From the NCBI RefSeq assembly GCF_018343695.1, contig NZ_JAGYPJ010000001.1:4005744-4069743 (forward strand): a stretch of DNA of 64,000 nt. Direction: 5' to 3'. Made by a program: the position numbers and the translations under genes. Of this stretch, positions 40,926 through 50,153 are shown one piece after another (the first letter of the stretch is position 1; each line of letters begins with the position of its first letter). The DNA is from Lederbergia citrisecunda. GTDB lineage: Bacteria > Bacillota > Bacilli > Bacillales > Bacillaceae_C. Under the pieces are notes generated by a model that had not been told where the DNA came from, did no database searches, and saw only the letters and a list, made by a program, of their open reading frames with translations.

Positions 40926-41929
40926 TTAACTTTCCTTGACGTTTCGCGCTTTGTATACGGATAAATGGGGACAGCACCACTATAATAATAGGGGGTGTCA
41001 TCAATGACATTTACATAGTGTATTTTAGATAGATCGAGTCCTTTTATGATACTAGTCGAATCGGAAGAAATCGTGTATTTATAATTTTTATCAATATCAC
41101 GAAATCCATTTTCCATTTCACGAAGTGTAGCATAAAAAATTGTATTTTCATCGAAATACATATTTCTTATAATGAATTGATCTTCTTCAATAAGAGTCTT
41201 CCAATTGTTATTAGCTACGTCGTAACTAACTATCCTATACTGCGGATACGGGTCCGTGGGAAAAAAGTAAAATTCTCCATTCATAAAGCAACTAATAGGA
41301 TTGACATCTTTCCCTAAAACTATAGGTTGTAAATTTTTTAATGAAATAGAGACAAACTGATTATCAGAATCGACGTAATAAATAGTGTCATTGTAATAAG
41401 CGAAATTGTATGAATACACATTTGTTGCAATTAGCTTCTTATTCGTTCCATTTGTTGTGATGGAATATATTGTTTGGGTTTCCTCGGTTGCTTCAAAAGG
41501 ATCCTCTGAGATGTCCGAATCATCCCATGGCATATAGTAAATCAAATCTTTTACAACGACGAAATATTGTAGTGGTTCATCTACTACAATGTTCGTTTCT
41601 TCTGTTTTAATATCATATTTCAATAATTTATTTTTAAATAAATAAAAAAGTTCATTTCCTATGATACTGATCGGACTTCCTTCATCTCCATCGGAAACAA
41701 GTAAGATTTTTTTATTTGATTTTTTCTTCTGAGCATAAATACCTGAATTATTTTCATAGTCGTTATAAAAAATCCATTTGTCCTGTGAGGTTGTATGGCT
41801 GTGATTCAAGTAATTAAACATCGTATTACCAATAGTATTCGTTTCGGAAAAAGCAATTTTAGTATTGTTTGAGCATGCAGTTAAAAATAGACAGCTGATG
41901 AAAATAAATGAAAAAATCAACTTTTGCAT
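40922..41929 (-). CDS. lipoprotein with beta-propeller-like (DUF5050-type) domain
   Basis: 335 residues. A lipoprotein signal peptide (FSFIFISCLFLTAC) is followed by a repeated pattern of W/Y-rich beta strands (DKWIFYNDYEN, ELFYLFKNKLLKYD, DLIYYMPWDD, DTIYYVDSDN, GEFYFFPTD, DTPYYYSG), each about 45-50 residues apart, as in six-bladed DUF5050 propellers. It should sit outside the cell on the membrane. I use ATG 41929 after GGAGGG because the upstream TTG at 41944 overlaps that site. Function unknown. Confidence 0.72.
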   Translation of the reverse strand: MQKLIFSFIFISCLFLTACSNNTKIAFSETNTIGNTMFNYLNHSHTTSQDKWIFYNDYENNSGIYAQKKKSNKKILLVSDGDEGSPISIIGNELFYLFKNKLLKYDIKTEETNIVVDEPLQYFVVVKDLIYYMPWDDSDISEDPFEATEETQTIYSITTNGTNKKLIATNVYSYNFAYYNDTIYYVDSDNQFVSISLKNLQPIVLGKDVNPISCFMNGEFYFFPTDPYPQYRIVSYDVANNNWKTLIEEDQFIIRNMYFDENTIFYATLREMENGFRDIDKNYKYTISSDSTSIIKGLDLSKIHYVNVIDDTPYYYSGAVPIYPYTKRETSRKVN

Positions 41930-42127
41930 AGCCCATCCCTCCAAAAGGTTTTTAAATAGTAAAGGTATTATTTTACAATTTAGTTATAATTTATATTTTC
42001 TTAATTCTAGAATAACACTGAAGGATTTATTACACAAAAACTATGATAAAAATTCCATTGTTTAAATGACTTAAACCATTTTCTGTGCATAAATGAATTT
42101 CATGTTTAAAGTTTTTTTGAAAAAAAA

Positions 42128-42163
42128 GAAAGCCCGTCATAGCAGGCTTTCTAAGCTTTTTTG
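42128..42163 (-). terminator. orphan terminator
   Basis: AGAAAGCC pairs with GGCTTTCT (42128-42135 with 42146-42153); on the minus strand a long T run follows. The only candidate gene it could serve is the remnant at 42170. Confidence 0.6.
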
Positions 42164-42169
42164 GTATTT

Positions 42170-42259
42170 CTACACTGAAAGAATCCATTCTGAAATATCA
42201 TAAATAACTTGCTTATCTACGCGTTGAGCAACCTTATACTCTCGTTTTGCTTTTAGTAT
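42170..42259 (-). pseudogene. C-terminal gene remnant (about 29 codons)
   Basis: An open stretch ending KQVIYDISEWILSV and TAG, closed upstream by a stop and followed on the same strand by a terminator. It has protein-like composition and looks like the tail of a deleted gene. Family not recognised. The remaining sequence in 41930-42483 holds no other gene that I can support. Confidence 0.35.
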
Positions 42260-42315
42260 CTATTTAACATGTTAAATAAGCGAAAATTCCTATTGCCCTA
42301 GAGAACCTCGGAATA

Positions 42316-42360
42316 AACACAAAAATCCCTTTTCACTTAAAAGAAAGGGATTTTTGTGTT
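42316..42360 (-). terminator. long-stem terminator of the YbjQ-like operon
   Basis: A 17-bp perfect stem starting AACACAAAAATCCC (42316-42332 with 42344-42360), about 120 bases downstream of the minus-strand operon that ends at 42484. Confidence 0.8.
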
Positions 42361-42483
42361 ACTATCTGTGCTAAATTAATTGATATTTGTGAGTAAGTGA
42401 TGATGTAAATTATACACACATCTTTTTCTTCATATAAATGAATTTCTCTCCAACATTACGGAGCCGATATCATAAGACCAGGG

Positions 42484-42711
42484 TTATTCTTCTTCCTTAT
42501 AAAATCGTTCTCCGGTATCCGGATTAAAATAAACGACCAATCTTTTTTGGGTTGTTGGATCAATGGAGACTTCTTTTGTACGGACAAAACCCTCAGGCAC
42601 CTTTTGTCCGTGCTTTGTTTTAAAACGGCGATCCCAAATAAACCAAGAACCGAAAATTAAGATGATCACAATGATGATTTGCAAACCGTAAAATCCAAGA
42701 AACCACTTCAT
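42484..42711 (-). CDS. small single-pass membrane protein, 75 aa
   Basis: One N-terminal membrane helix (LQIIIVIILIFGSWFIW) followed by a basic stretch and a short cytoplasmic-looking tail ending FNPDTGERFYKEEE. I do not recognise a family. It starts three bases after the YbjQ-like gene stop and both are read from the same strand, so they form an operon. A long-stem terminator lies downstream. Confidence 0.7.
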   Translation of the reverse strand: MKWFLGFYGLQIIIVIILIFGSWFIWDRRFKTKHGQKVPEGFVRTKEVSIDPTTQKRLVVYFNPDTGERFYKEEE

Positions 42712-42714
42712 TTT

Positions 42715-43035
42715 TTATTCCTCTTCAGCAACAACAGCAGTTCCGTATGCGACGATTTCACTCATGTTTTGGCCAATCTCACCTGAATCAAAGCGCATCA
42801 TAATAATCGCGTTTGCACCCATTACTTTTGCATTTTCAACCATACGATCCATCGCTTGTTTTCTAGCATCTTCTAACATTTCTGTGTACTGGTTAATTTC
42901 TCCGCCGATTAACCCTTTTAATGATGCGACAATATCCTTTCCAATTCCGCGAGCCCTCACGGTTAATCCAAAGACTGGACCTTTCACTTCTTTTATTTTA
43001 TAATTGGCGATATTTTCTGTAGTGACAATTATCAT
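42715..43035 (-). CDS. YbjQ (UPF0145) family protein
   Basis: 106 residues of the YbjQ/UPF0145 heavy-metal-binding-like family. Typical pieces: NYKIKEVKGPVFGLTVRAR, GGEINQYTEMLEDARKQAMDRM, and AKVMGANAIIMMRFD. The family forms pentamers; its function is uncertain. Start ATG 43035 after a GGAGTTGACC-like site. The small membrane protein gene follows closely downstream. Confidence 0.9.
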   Translation of the reverse strand: MIIVTTENIANYKIKEVKGPVFGLTVRARGIGKDIVASLKGLIGGEINQYTEMLEDARKQAMDRMVENAKVMGANAIIMMRFDSGEIGQNMSEIVAYGTAVVAEEE

Positions 43036-43118
43036 GATGCGGTCAACTCCTTATTGGGTAATGTATCCTTATTTTAACGGAATATTAGTGGATAGTCATT
43101 ATTGTATTTTGCCGGAAA

Positions 43119-43505
43119 TTAATTGTTTTTTCTATGCCACTCAATTAAATTGATCGCATTTCCATCCGGATCATATACATCAAAGTCGATATGATCATTC
43201 AACACTGATGACCATTTATTAACCTGCCCCACTTTATATCCCTGACTTTTAAGACGATCATAAATGCTTAACACATCATTACAAAATAAATTAAATGCTG
43301 GTTGTTTTAATATATGTAAATCGTCCTTCGTTTCAATTAATGTAAGTCCAGGAGAACTTTCACCAATAATGTAATTAGCGCCTCTACCGTTTTCCCATTG
43401 TTCAACATCACGAAGCTCAAGACCTAGAACATCAGAATAAAAACGCATTGATTCCTCTAAGTTACTTACTCTCAAAAAAACAGCTCCCAAAAATTGCACT
43501 GTCAT
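43119..43505 (-). CDS. VOC (glyoxalase/bleomycin resistance) family protein
   Basis: 128 residues with the paired beta-alpha-beta-beta-beta fold. The N-terminal half has FLGAVFLRVSNLEESMRFYSDVLGLEL; the C-terminal half has FDVYDPDGNAINLIEW with a metal-ligand Glu. VOC proteins include glyoxalase I, extradiol dioxygenases and drug-binding resistance proteins; the substrate is unknown. I start at ATG 43505; the GAGAGGTG site is too close to the in-frame GTG at 43514. Single-gene unit. Confidence 0.88.
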   Translation of the reverse strand: MTVQFLGAVFLRVSNLEESMRFYSDVLGLELRDVEQWENGRGANYIIGESSPGLTLIETKDDLHILKQPAFNLFCNDVLSIYDRLKSQGYKVGQVNKWSSVLNDHIDFDVYDPDGNAINLIEWHRKNN

Positions 43506-43686
43506 AGATTGCACCTCTCACTGATTCATTTATTGTATACTTCTGTAGAACTTATATAAATTCCTTCCTATTTATTACGATAAAAGCTTCAGGCATTTGA
43601 TAATGCTTTAAAAATGGAGAATAATAAAGAAGGAATTTGATCATCTATAGCGAATTAATTGTCTATAAAAACCTTGGAGGCGACAT

Positions 43687-44190
43687 ATGTATACAACAAT
43701 TGAAGACTTTTTGGTAGATTGGGGACACGAAAGTGGATCAACGCAAAAAATCTTGGATGTGTTGACAGATGAATCACTTGCTCAAGAAGTATCTCCACAA
43801 GATCGAACTCTTGGACGGATAGCTTGGCACATCGTCACAACTCTCGATGAGATGATAGGGCGAACTGGACTAAAGTTTGAAGCAGCCCCGCATGATTCAA
43901 AAGTTCCACATTCTGCAAGTGAAATCGCTGAAGCTTACAAAAATTCGAGTAATGCTATGGTTACTGCGATACGTGAACAATGGACGGATGATTCACTAAA
44001 GGAAGAGAAGGATATGTATGGGCAAATGTGGCCAATTTCAACCACGGTTAAACTGCTTATTACTCACCAAGCCCATCACCGTGGTCAAATGACGGTTCTT
44101 ATGAGACAAGCTGGGTTAGTCGTTCCAGGTATATACGGTCCTGCAAGGGAAGAATGGGCGGCATTTGGTGGACAAGCGCCTGAGGTATAA
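43687..44190 (+). CDS. DinB family protein
   Basis: 167 residues of the DinB superfamily four-helix bundle, with His residues in LGRIAWHIVTTLDEM and TVKLLITHQAHHRGQMTVLMRQ that are expected to bind a metal ion. Its C-terminal GIYGPAREEWAAFG ending is typical of the subgroup. Function unknown; some relatives are S-transferases. GGAGGCGAC site before the ATG. A strong bidirectional-type terminator follows. Confidence 0.9.
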   Translation: MYTTIEDFLVDWGHESGSTQKILDVLTDESLAQEVSPQDRTLGRIAWHIVTTLDEMIGRTGLKFEAAPHDSKVPHSASEIAEAYKNSSNAMVTAIREQWTDDSLKEEKDMYGQMWPISTTVKLLITHQAHHRGQMTVLMRQAGLVVPGIYGPAREEWAAFGGQAPEV

Positions 44191-44199
44191 ATTTTGTTA

Positions 44200-44236
44200 G
44201 AGCCTATTTTGAGAAATTTTCAGAATAGGCTCTTCA
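44200..44236 (+). terminator. rho-independent terminator after the DinB gene
   Basis: GAGCCTATT pairs with AATAGGCTC (44200-44208 with 44224-44232), and T residues follow. Confidence 0.85.
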
Positions 44237-44279
44237 TTGTTATAATCAGGTAAAAGCTTTTTTCAGTGAGGAGCAGATT

Positions 44280-45545
44280 ATGCGTACACCAATAATGTTG
44301 CTAATTATTATATTATTCACAATTTTATCAGGTTGCTCTGCAAAGAAATCTTTACCAAACGAAGAATTGCCATCGAACAGTAATGAAGTACATCCAAAGG
44401 AAGTTTCTCTTTCCTCCTTTGAGATAGAACAAATCATGAAGTTAGCCAGTAATGGCATGGTGATAGATTCGCCATTCAGTATTTTTGAAAGCTCGATACA
44501 GCAGGTGAAGTCTAGTTGGGGCGAACCTGATCAAATAGATGAGGTAGCCGGCGGTTCTTATGCAACTTATAAAGAAAGAAATACTGTTTTTGGCTTTAAC
44601 CAATACGGAGAAATCTACGACGTACGTTCATATAATAAGAATCTACAAGAATTAAAGATGGAAAAGATTAAACATGAACTTGGGCAACCAAAAGACATTA
44701 GGGAAAACAATCAAGAAAGTATTTATGTTTATGAAATGAAAAATAAAACGGAGTTGAAATTTATTTTTTCAAATGACTTGAAGAGTGTTGATCATATTTC
44801 TATTTACAACCCAGGACGCTTCGAAACTAAACAATATACTCTCGATATAAAAGGAAATTCGAATCAATTATCCGTCAAAGCTTGGGAAAGTATGAAAAAC
44901 TGGCGAGAGGAAATTAAACAGTTTTCAGTAGAACATCCCAGCGTATATGTAAACGGTCCAAATAAGAAGATGGTTGCTTTGACATTTGATGATGGACCTG
45001 ATGAAAAAATAACTCCGGCAATCATTAACATATTGAATGATTACAACGTAAAAGGGAATTTTTTCTTTTTAGGAAGTAATGTAAAGCTTCATCCAGAAGT
45101 AGTAAAGCAAGCTTTTGAAAGTGGTCATTTAGTTTTAAGTCATAGTTTTAATCATGTAGAACTATCAAAGTTAGGAAAAAGCGAGGTTGAGAAGGAAGTT
45201 AAGCGTGCTGGTGAGGAAATTCAATCCGTTATTGGAAAAATGCCAGCCATTTTGCGAACGCCATATGGAGATACAAATGATCAAGTAGTAAATGTTTCAA
45301 AAGAACAGGGATACTCCATTGTACTTTGGTCTATCGATACGCTTGACTGGTCGCAAAAAGACGCAACTAACATCGTAAAAAATGTAGTGGACAATGTACG
45401 CAATGGTGATATCATCTTAATGCATTCAGACTCAGATAAAATGGAAACAGAAAAGGCACTCCCATTAATGATTGAATCATTGGAAAAAATGAATTTTGAA
45501 ATTGTGGAATTAGAAACTCTATTAAATATAAAGGCTTACCAATAG
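44280..45545 (+). CDS. polysaccharide deacetylase lipoprotein with DUF4309-like N-terminal domain
   Basis: 421 residues. Lipobox LSGC near residue 19; a region (about 55-180) with SSWGEPDQIDEVAGGSYATY, which resembles DUF4309; then a NodB domain with VALTFDDGPD, HSFNHVEL, LRTPYG, WSIDTLDW and ILMHSD. All five NodB motifs are seen, including both metal-binding His and the catalytic base Asp. It probably removes acetyl groups from cell-wall or surface glycans outside the cell. ATG start after GTGAGGAG. Confidence 0.9.
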   Translation: MRTPIMLLIIILFTILSGCSAKKSLPNEELPSNSNEVHPKEVSLSSFEIEQIMKLASNGMVIDSPFSIFESSIQQVKSSWGEPDQIDEVAGGSYATYKERNTVFGFNQYGEIYDVRSYNKNLQELKMEKIKHELGQPKDIRENNQESIYVYEMKNKTELKFIFSNDLKSVDHISIYNPGRFETKQYTLDIKGNSNQLSVKAWESMKNWREEIKQFSVEHPSVYVNGPNKKMVALTFDDGPDEKITPAIINILNDYNVKGNFFFLGSNVKLHPEVVKQAFESGHLVLSHSFNHVELSKLGKSEVEKEVKRAGEEIQSVIGKMPAILRTPYGDTNDQVVNVSKEQGYSIVLWSIDTLDWSQKDATNIVKNVVDNVRNGDIILMHSDSDKMETEKALPLMIESLEKMNFEIVELETLLNIKAYQ

Positions 45546-45564
45546 AAATTGGGGGGTGGGATCA

Positions 45565-46077
45565 ATGGAAAGATTAATAATTAGAGATTTAAGGATAGAA
45601 GACTGTGAAATAATATCGACGGCATTTGCAGAACAAGGATGGAACAAGCCTGTATCTCAATATGAAAGCTATTTTACAGAGCAAAAAGAAGGAGTTAGAA
45701 AAATCCTTGTTGCCGAATTTGATAATCAATTTGCAGGATATTTAACGATTAGATGGAAATCAGACTATGAACCCTTTGATTCAAAGGGTATTCCAGAAAT
45801 AGTAGATTTAAATGTATTAATAAAGTTTCGAAAAAAAGGAATCGCCGCCGCTCTAATGGATGAAGCAGAGAGAATCGTAAGTGAAAAATGCGATTGTATA
45901 GGTATAGGATTCGGGCTTACTGGTGATTACGGAGCCGCCCAAAGAATCTATGTGAAAAGGGGATATATTCCTGATGGCCTGGGTATGTCTAAATCAGGAA
46001 GATTCTTGACATATGGGGATCAAATTACAGTTGATGATGATTTAGCCTTATATTTAACGAAAACATTTAAAAAATAG
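45565..46077 (+). CDS. GNAT family N-acetyltransferase
   Basis: 170 residues with the GNAT fold. The acetyl-CoA binding loop is the FRKKGIAAALMDEAE segment, after the beta strand IVDLNVLIKF, and a C-terminal GDYGAAQRIYVKRGY completes motif B. Members acetylate amines; the substrate is unknown. I start at ATG 45565 after GGGGGGTGGG; an in-frame GTG at 45556 overlaps this site. The gene is 19 bases downstream of the deacetylase gene and the two may be co-transcribed. Confidence 0.9.
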   Translation: MERLIIRDLRIEDCEIISTAFAEQGWNKPVSQYESYFTEQKEGVRKILVAEFDNQFAGYLTIRWKSDYEPFDSKGIPEIVDLNVLIKFRKKGIAAALMDEAERIVSEKCDCIGIGFGLTGDYGAAQRIYVKRGYIPDGLGMSKSGRFLTYGDQITVDDDLALYLTKTFKK

Positions 46078-46103
46078 TTAGTTTTATACAGAACAAACAC
46101 CTA

Positions 46104-46117
46104 ATCAAACGTTTGAT
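46104..46117. promoter_or_regulatory. 14-bp perfect palindrome upstream of the aadA-like gene
   Basis: ATCAAACGTTTGAT lies 52 bases before the ATG at 46170. The same 14 bases recur at 51362. A repressor operator is possible; no -35/-10 pair is obvious. Confidence 0.4.
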
Positions 46118-46169
46118 AAAGCTAACGGACATTCATTATGATACAAAATTTAATAAAGGAGAATTCTAA

Positions 46170-46997
46170 ATGAACCGTCCACAATCTTGGTCAAATTGCG
46201 ATGAAGATATAAAGTCGTTTATCATGGCGCTAACTGAAAAAATGAAAAATGAGCAGGGTCCCAATTTAATAGGTATATATCTTCATGGTTCATTGGCGAT
46301 GGGGAGCTATTACCGGCCAAAAAGTGATATTGATATAATTATAGTCGTTAAACGAAGACTAGAAAATGAAACGGCGCGCTGTGTTGGAACTACTATTGCT
46401 TTGGAATCTCAAAAAAGACCAACAATCGGCGATATTGAATTAAGTATCATTACAAAAGAGGTAGCAAAACATGTACCAGTGCCAACTCCATATGAACTTC
46501 ATTACAGCACGGAATGGGCTGAAAAGATATTAAACAATGAGGTGGAATATAGTAAAGAAGTTACCGACTCTGATCTTCCGTCACACTTAACCTATGTTGT
46601 ACAGCGAGGGATTTGTTTGGCTGGGCAACCGATACAAGACGTTTTCGGCCAATATCCATGGAATATGTTAATTGAATCGGTCATTTACGATCTGGAATGG
46701 ATTCTTGATGAAGATCATATTCTAGAAACCCCGTATTATAGCATTTTAAATATATGTCGTGTATTTCAATTGGTTAGCGAAAACAGCCAAAGGGTACATA
46801 GTAAAGACGAAGGTGGAGAGTGGGGACTTTTGCATTTACCTAAAAATTTCAACCCGCTTATTCAACAAGCACTAGACGTGTATCGCTCTCCAAAAATAGT
46901 GAGTAAAGATGAAAGAAAAACAGGCGGCAGGGAATGGGAATCTTCCAAACTGCTCGCCTTTAGAGATTATGCCCGAGAAAAACTACTAAACCTCTAG
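46170..46997 (+). CDS. aminoglycoside (3'')(9) adenylyltransferase-like protein
   Basis: 275 residues. An N-terminal nucleotidyltransferase domain with GIYLHGSLAMGSYYRPKSD and the paired Asp in SDIDIIIVV, and a C-terminal DUF4111 (AadA-C) helical domain with GQYPWNMLIESVIYDLEW and GGEWGLLHLP. This matches AadA/ANT(9)-type streptomycin-spectinomycin adenylyltransferases. Length fits. Whether it confers resistance needs testing; many chromosomal relatives do not. GGAG site before the ATG; converges with the next nucleotidyltransferase gene, with a 12-base overlap. Confidence 0.86.
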   Translation: MNRPQSWSNCDEDIKSFIMALTEKMKNEQGPNLIGIYLHGSLAMGSYYRPKSDIDIIIVVKRRLENETARCVGTTIALESQKRPTIGDIELSIITKEVAKHVPVPTPYELHYSTEWAEKILNNEVEYSKEVTDSDLPSHLTYVVQRGICLAGQPIQDVFGQYPWNMLIESVIYDLEWILDEDHILETPYYSILNICRVFQLVSENSQRVHSKDEGGEWGLLHLPKNFNPLIQQALDVYRSPKIVSKDERKTGGREWESSKLLAFRDYAREKLLNL

Positions 46998-47771
46998 CAT
47001 TTCATATAAATATGAACGAATTATTTTTCCATCTTCATCACCCATAGTACCAATAACATCAAAATAAAGATCTATCAACTCAAAAAGAACCTTTTGGATG
47101 CTTTCATCGTTCATTTTTACTTCATAGGTTCTTTTTAATTTTGATAAAAACGGGCTATCCAATTGATCGATGGATTTATCAAAATCATAGTTGATCCCAT
47201 TTTGTATGCATAGGAAACGTATAATTTGGTCTCGGATGAAGTCCATGTCTTTCATTGCTTTCATGTATTGCTTACGTTTTAATGCTACCGCTGCGCTTCG
47301 GTAAAATTGCCAAATGAAGCTCAGGGAATCTTGTATCGCTTCATCTATATTAGAAAAACCATGTGATGTTAATGATTCTTCAAGTATTCTTTGAATCTCG
47401 TTGTTTTCTCGGTCAAACATAACCTTCCAATATGGTTTAGTGGCTCGAAGTTTCTCCTTCGACCATACGCCTAAATCCAACTCTAAATAATTTTCAAAAA
47501 AGAAACATGTTACGAAAATATCCTCTTCATGTCGATATACCTTTTCTTTTAATACGTGAAAATGATGATTAATATATTCCTGAAGCTGATCATGGATTTG
47601 AACAACATCCTTACTATTTTTTACAACGATAAGGAGATCAAGGTCAGAAAACTCATCCCTAAAGCCGTTTGCGCCAGAACCGACTAATAGCAGACCTTGA
47701 ATGTCATGTATGGTTCTAGAAAAATCTATAATTTTATTCAATAAAGTAGTTCGATCTTCACTTTGATACAT
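46986..47771 (-). CDS. nucleotidyltransferase (aminoglycoside 6-adenylyltransferase-like)
   Basis: 261 residues. The nucleotidyltransferase core has LLLVGSGANGFRDEFSD and the acidic pair in SDLDLLIVV. A C-terminal helical part with LSFIWQFYRSAAVALKRK resembles substrate-binding domains of AadK-like enzymes. I use ATG 47771 after GGGAGA rather than the longer start at 47807. It overlaps the 3' end of the aadA-like gene by 12 bases on the opposite strand. Substrate unknown. Confidence 0.78.
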   Translation of the reverse strand: MYQSEDRTTLLNKIIDFSRTIHDIQGLLLVGSGANGFRDEFSDLDLLIVVKNSKDVVQIHDQLQEYINHHFHVLKEKVYRHEEDIFVTCFFFENYLELDLGVWSKEKLRATKPYWKVMFDRENNEIQRILEESLTSHGFSNIDEAIQDSLSFIWQFYRSAAVALKRKQYMKAMKDMDFIRDQIIRFLCIQNGINYDFDKSIDQLDSPFLSKLKRTYEVKMNDESIQKVLFELIDLYFDVIGTMGDEDGKIIRSYLYEMLEV

Positions 47772-47793
47772 AACAATCTCCCGCTTATTATAT

Positions 47794-48810
47794 TTAAACT
47801 GCCACAAACCATCGAACTCGTTCTTTTACTAATGATTCCGGCCAGTCTTCCAACAACTGCATCCAGCTCTTACCTGCATCAATCGATTGATAAATTCCGA
47901 GATTATTCACAGCGTAAAATACTCCAGGCTCCGACTCATGAGAAATAAGAGAAAAGATAGAAGAGCCATGACGTTTAGGCAATCCGTCATGAATGGCTTC
48001 CCAAGGATTTCCGCCTTCACTGCGTACAATGACAGTGCTTGCCCGACCGGGATCATAGGCGGAGTATGCACCTTGAGCAGCAGAAGCGATTATAGTATCA
48101 GGATTGGCTGGGTCGACGGCTATATCTACAAGATACGTATCCGAACCAAGTCCATCAATAAACGTTGCCCAAGTTTTGCCACCATCTTGAGATTCCGCAA
48201 AACCACCACCTGCTGCTTCATATATACGGCCTTTTGCTAATGGATTCATTGTCATAGTATGACAGTCATATTGGGATCCGGGTTTACGGTCCTCCCAATG
48301 AATCCCTTTATCTTCACTTTTCATTACTCCACCTAATTCAATCCCGACATAAATCTTATGTTCGTCGTGAAGATCAGGTTGAATCCAGCGGACATGATGA
48401 GTATTTGGGCGAGGAGGGAAGCGCCAAGTAGGTTTTGACGGCAAATCAAGGAGCTTTGGAAAATGTACCCATGTTTTTCCGCCATCTTCCGAACGGAAAA
48501 GTTCACTCGGTTCTGTTCCTACCCATACGACATTGTAGCCATTGATTATTTCCGTCGGACTAACCGCAACGCTTAAAACACGATCGTGAAAAATTCCTTT
48601 GCCTGCTGGCTCCCATGTCGTTCCACCATCATCGCTAATCCAAAGCCGATCATTGAAAGTCCCAGCATATAGCCTTTTTGGACGAATGGGATCGATTGCC
48701 AAGCAGTAGAAATTATGAGGCGCTTTCATTTCATAGAGACTCCAAACAGAATCATTCTTCGTTACTTTAAAGATGGAACTTCCCGCCACAAAATATAATG
48801 CAGATACCAT
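47794..48810 (-). CDS. BNR/sialidase-type beta-propeller protein
   Basis: 338 residues, without a signal peptide. Repeated Asp-box motifs (S-x-D-x-G-x-T-W) mark a beta propeller: WISDDGGTTW, RSEDGGKTW, KSEDKGIHW, ESQDGGKTW and QSIDAGKSW. Such proteins are annotated as exo-alpha-sialidase-like or VPS10-like, but catalytic residues of sialidases are not evident. It starts 23 bases downstream of the adjacent phosphotransferase pseudogene's stop. GGAGATGA site before the ATG. Confidence 0.85.
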   Translation of the reverse strand: MVSALYFVAGSSIFKVTKNDSVWSLYEMKAPHNFYCLAIDPIRPKRLYAGTFNDRLWISDDGGTTWEPAGKGIFHDRVLSVAVSPTEIINGYNVVWVGTEPSELFRSEDGGKTWVHFPKLLDLPSKPTWRFPPRPNTHHVRWIQPDLHDEHKIYVGIELGGVMKSEDKGIHWEDRKPGSQYDCHTMTMNPLAKGRIYEAAGGGFAESQDGGKTWATFIDGLGSDTYLVDIAVDPANPDTIIASAAQGAYSAYDPGRASTVIVRSEGGNPWEAIHDGLPKRHGSSIFSLISHESEPGVFYAVNNLGIYQSIDAGKSWMQLLEDWPESLVKERVRWFVAV

Positions 48811-48836
48811 GATATCATCTCCATAATATTTTTAGT

Positions 48837-49826
48837 CTAATTCAATTCCCATGCCTTTGCTTTTTCAATCTCTTCCATTAATACTATTCTAGCTTTCTGT
48901 TCATTTTCCTCGTTGTCTGGGTATTTACGGTAATGAGCCTCAATGATGATGAGAAGAAGATTGTATATTTGATACACATTCAATAAACATTTCTCACTGT
49001 TGGAAAATGAGCTATCCCTCCCATATCCGTTCTTAAATCCTTCATTTTCTTCTGCAAACCCGAATACAAAGTCCAATAAAGGATCGCCATATAGCGCTCT
49101 TTCATAATCGGTAATTCCAGTGATTTGTAAAGTGTTAGGATCAACAAAAATATTCCCCCACCATAAATCGCGATGCACAAACCTAGGAGTTTTAACCGTA
49201 TCTAGGATCGAACGCTTATCCAAAAATACCTGTCTCAGCTCCTCAAAACTTAACGGAAGCTCAATATTTTCATCAATTGCATCAAGAATTAGGTCATCAA
49301 TAAATGAAATAAAAGCATCTGACCATTTTTTATAGCCTTTATTATTTGCAACGTGTAACCAAATGCATTTCCTTTCATATTGTGAAATTGTTTCGCGTAC
49401 GCCCCAACTTGGTGACTTATATACAAAAACTCATCCTCAGAAAAGTGGTCATATAACTGATCCAGTGGCTTGCCATGGATATATTCCATAAAAAAATAGT
49501 CCCGATTGATGAAATTTTTGCTAAAGTTGTAATAAAATACAGTCGGAGTGGGGATTCTAGTATTATTTGCAATGAAATTAAGAGCTTTTATCTCTGATTT
49601 CATGATGTCTTTTTCACAACGCAATACTTTTATATCATTTGAATGGGCTACCTTTAGAACGGTTTTCATGTTATTTTCAAAAGTAATAAAATATGCTACA
49701 TTAAAAAAGCCTCCTTTTAGTTCTTCAATGGATATTATTTTTGAGTTGTGTCCGAATGCTGCCATTGTTATTTGAAGTATTTCTTCATTTGAAAGTTTTT
49801 TTTGTAATGCTATCCAAAGTATTCAT
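48837..49826 (-). pseudogene. aminoglycoside phosphotransferase family gene, broken by two frameshifts
   Basis: The product would be an APH/choline-kinase-like enzyme. Part 1: MNTLDSITKK from ATG 49826. Part 2 (up to 49765): LSNEEILQIT, then KTVLKVAH (ATP-site Lys), FFMEYIHGKPL. Part 3 (48837-49352): FVHRDLWWGNIFV (catalytic Asp) and ITDYERALYGD (metal-binding Asp). The first break is in a run of eight A, where seven would restore the frame; the second is near 49352, where one base is missing. All motifs are otherwise intact, so decay is recent or these are sequence errors. Confidence 0.82.
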
Positions 49827-49953
49827 CCCTTTTGAAAAAGTGGTTTTTAAGTTTCTTCGCCAAACTTTAAAAACCTCCTGCATCATAAAAGTATTGATCT
49901 ACAAAAAAATAGATGAAACATTTTTTGTTGAAAACCGTCTATTAATCGATAAA

Positions 49954-50111
49954 GGCTATTTTCTTAAAGTTTGTTGTATTTGTAAAAGTCCACTCCAATA
50001 AGGGAGTTTAGCGGTTCTTATTAGGTTGGCAACTCTTTTCTCAACAGAATAATTAATGATAAGGTCCAAATACTTTTATGCTATATAGGAACAAGCTTTG
50101 AGAAAAGAGCC
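49954..50111. repeat. interspersed MITE-like element, copy 2
   Basis: 158 bases that align with 14681-14848 with the same order of conserved blocks. The ends GGCTATTTTC and GAGAAAAGAGCC are imperfect inverted repeats. It ends 42 bases before the MFS transporter gene. The remainder of 49827-50153 shows no other feature. Confidence 0.75.
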
Positions 50112-50153
50112 TAGATAAAACTAAGTTTCGTATGAAATTGGAAAGAGGTTTAT

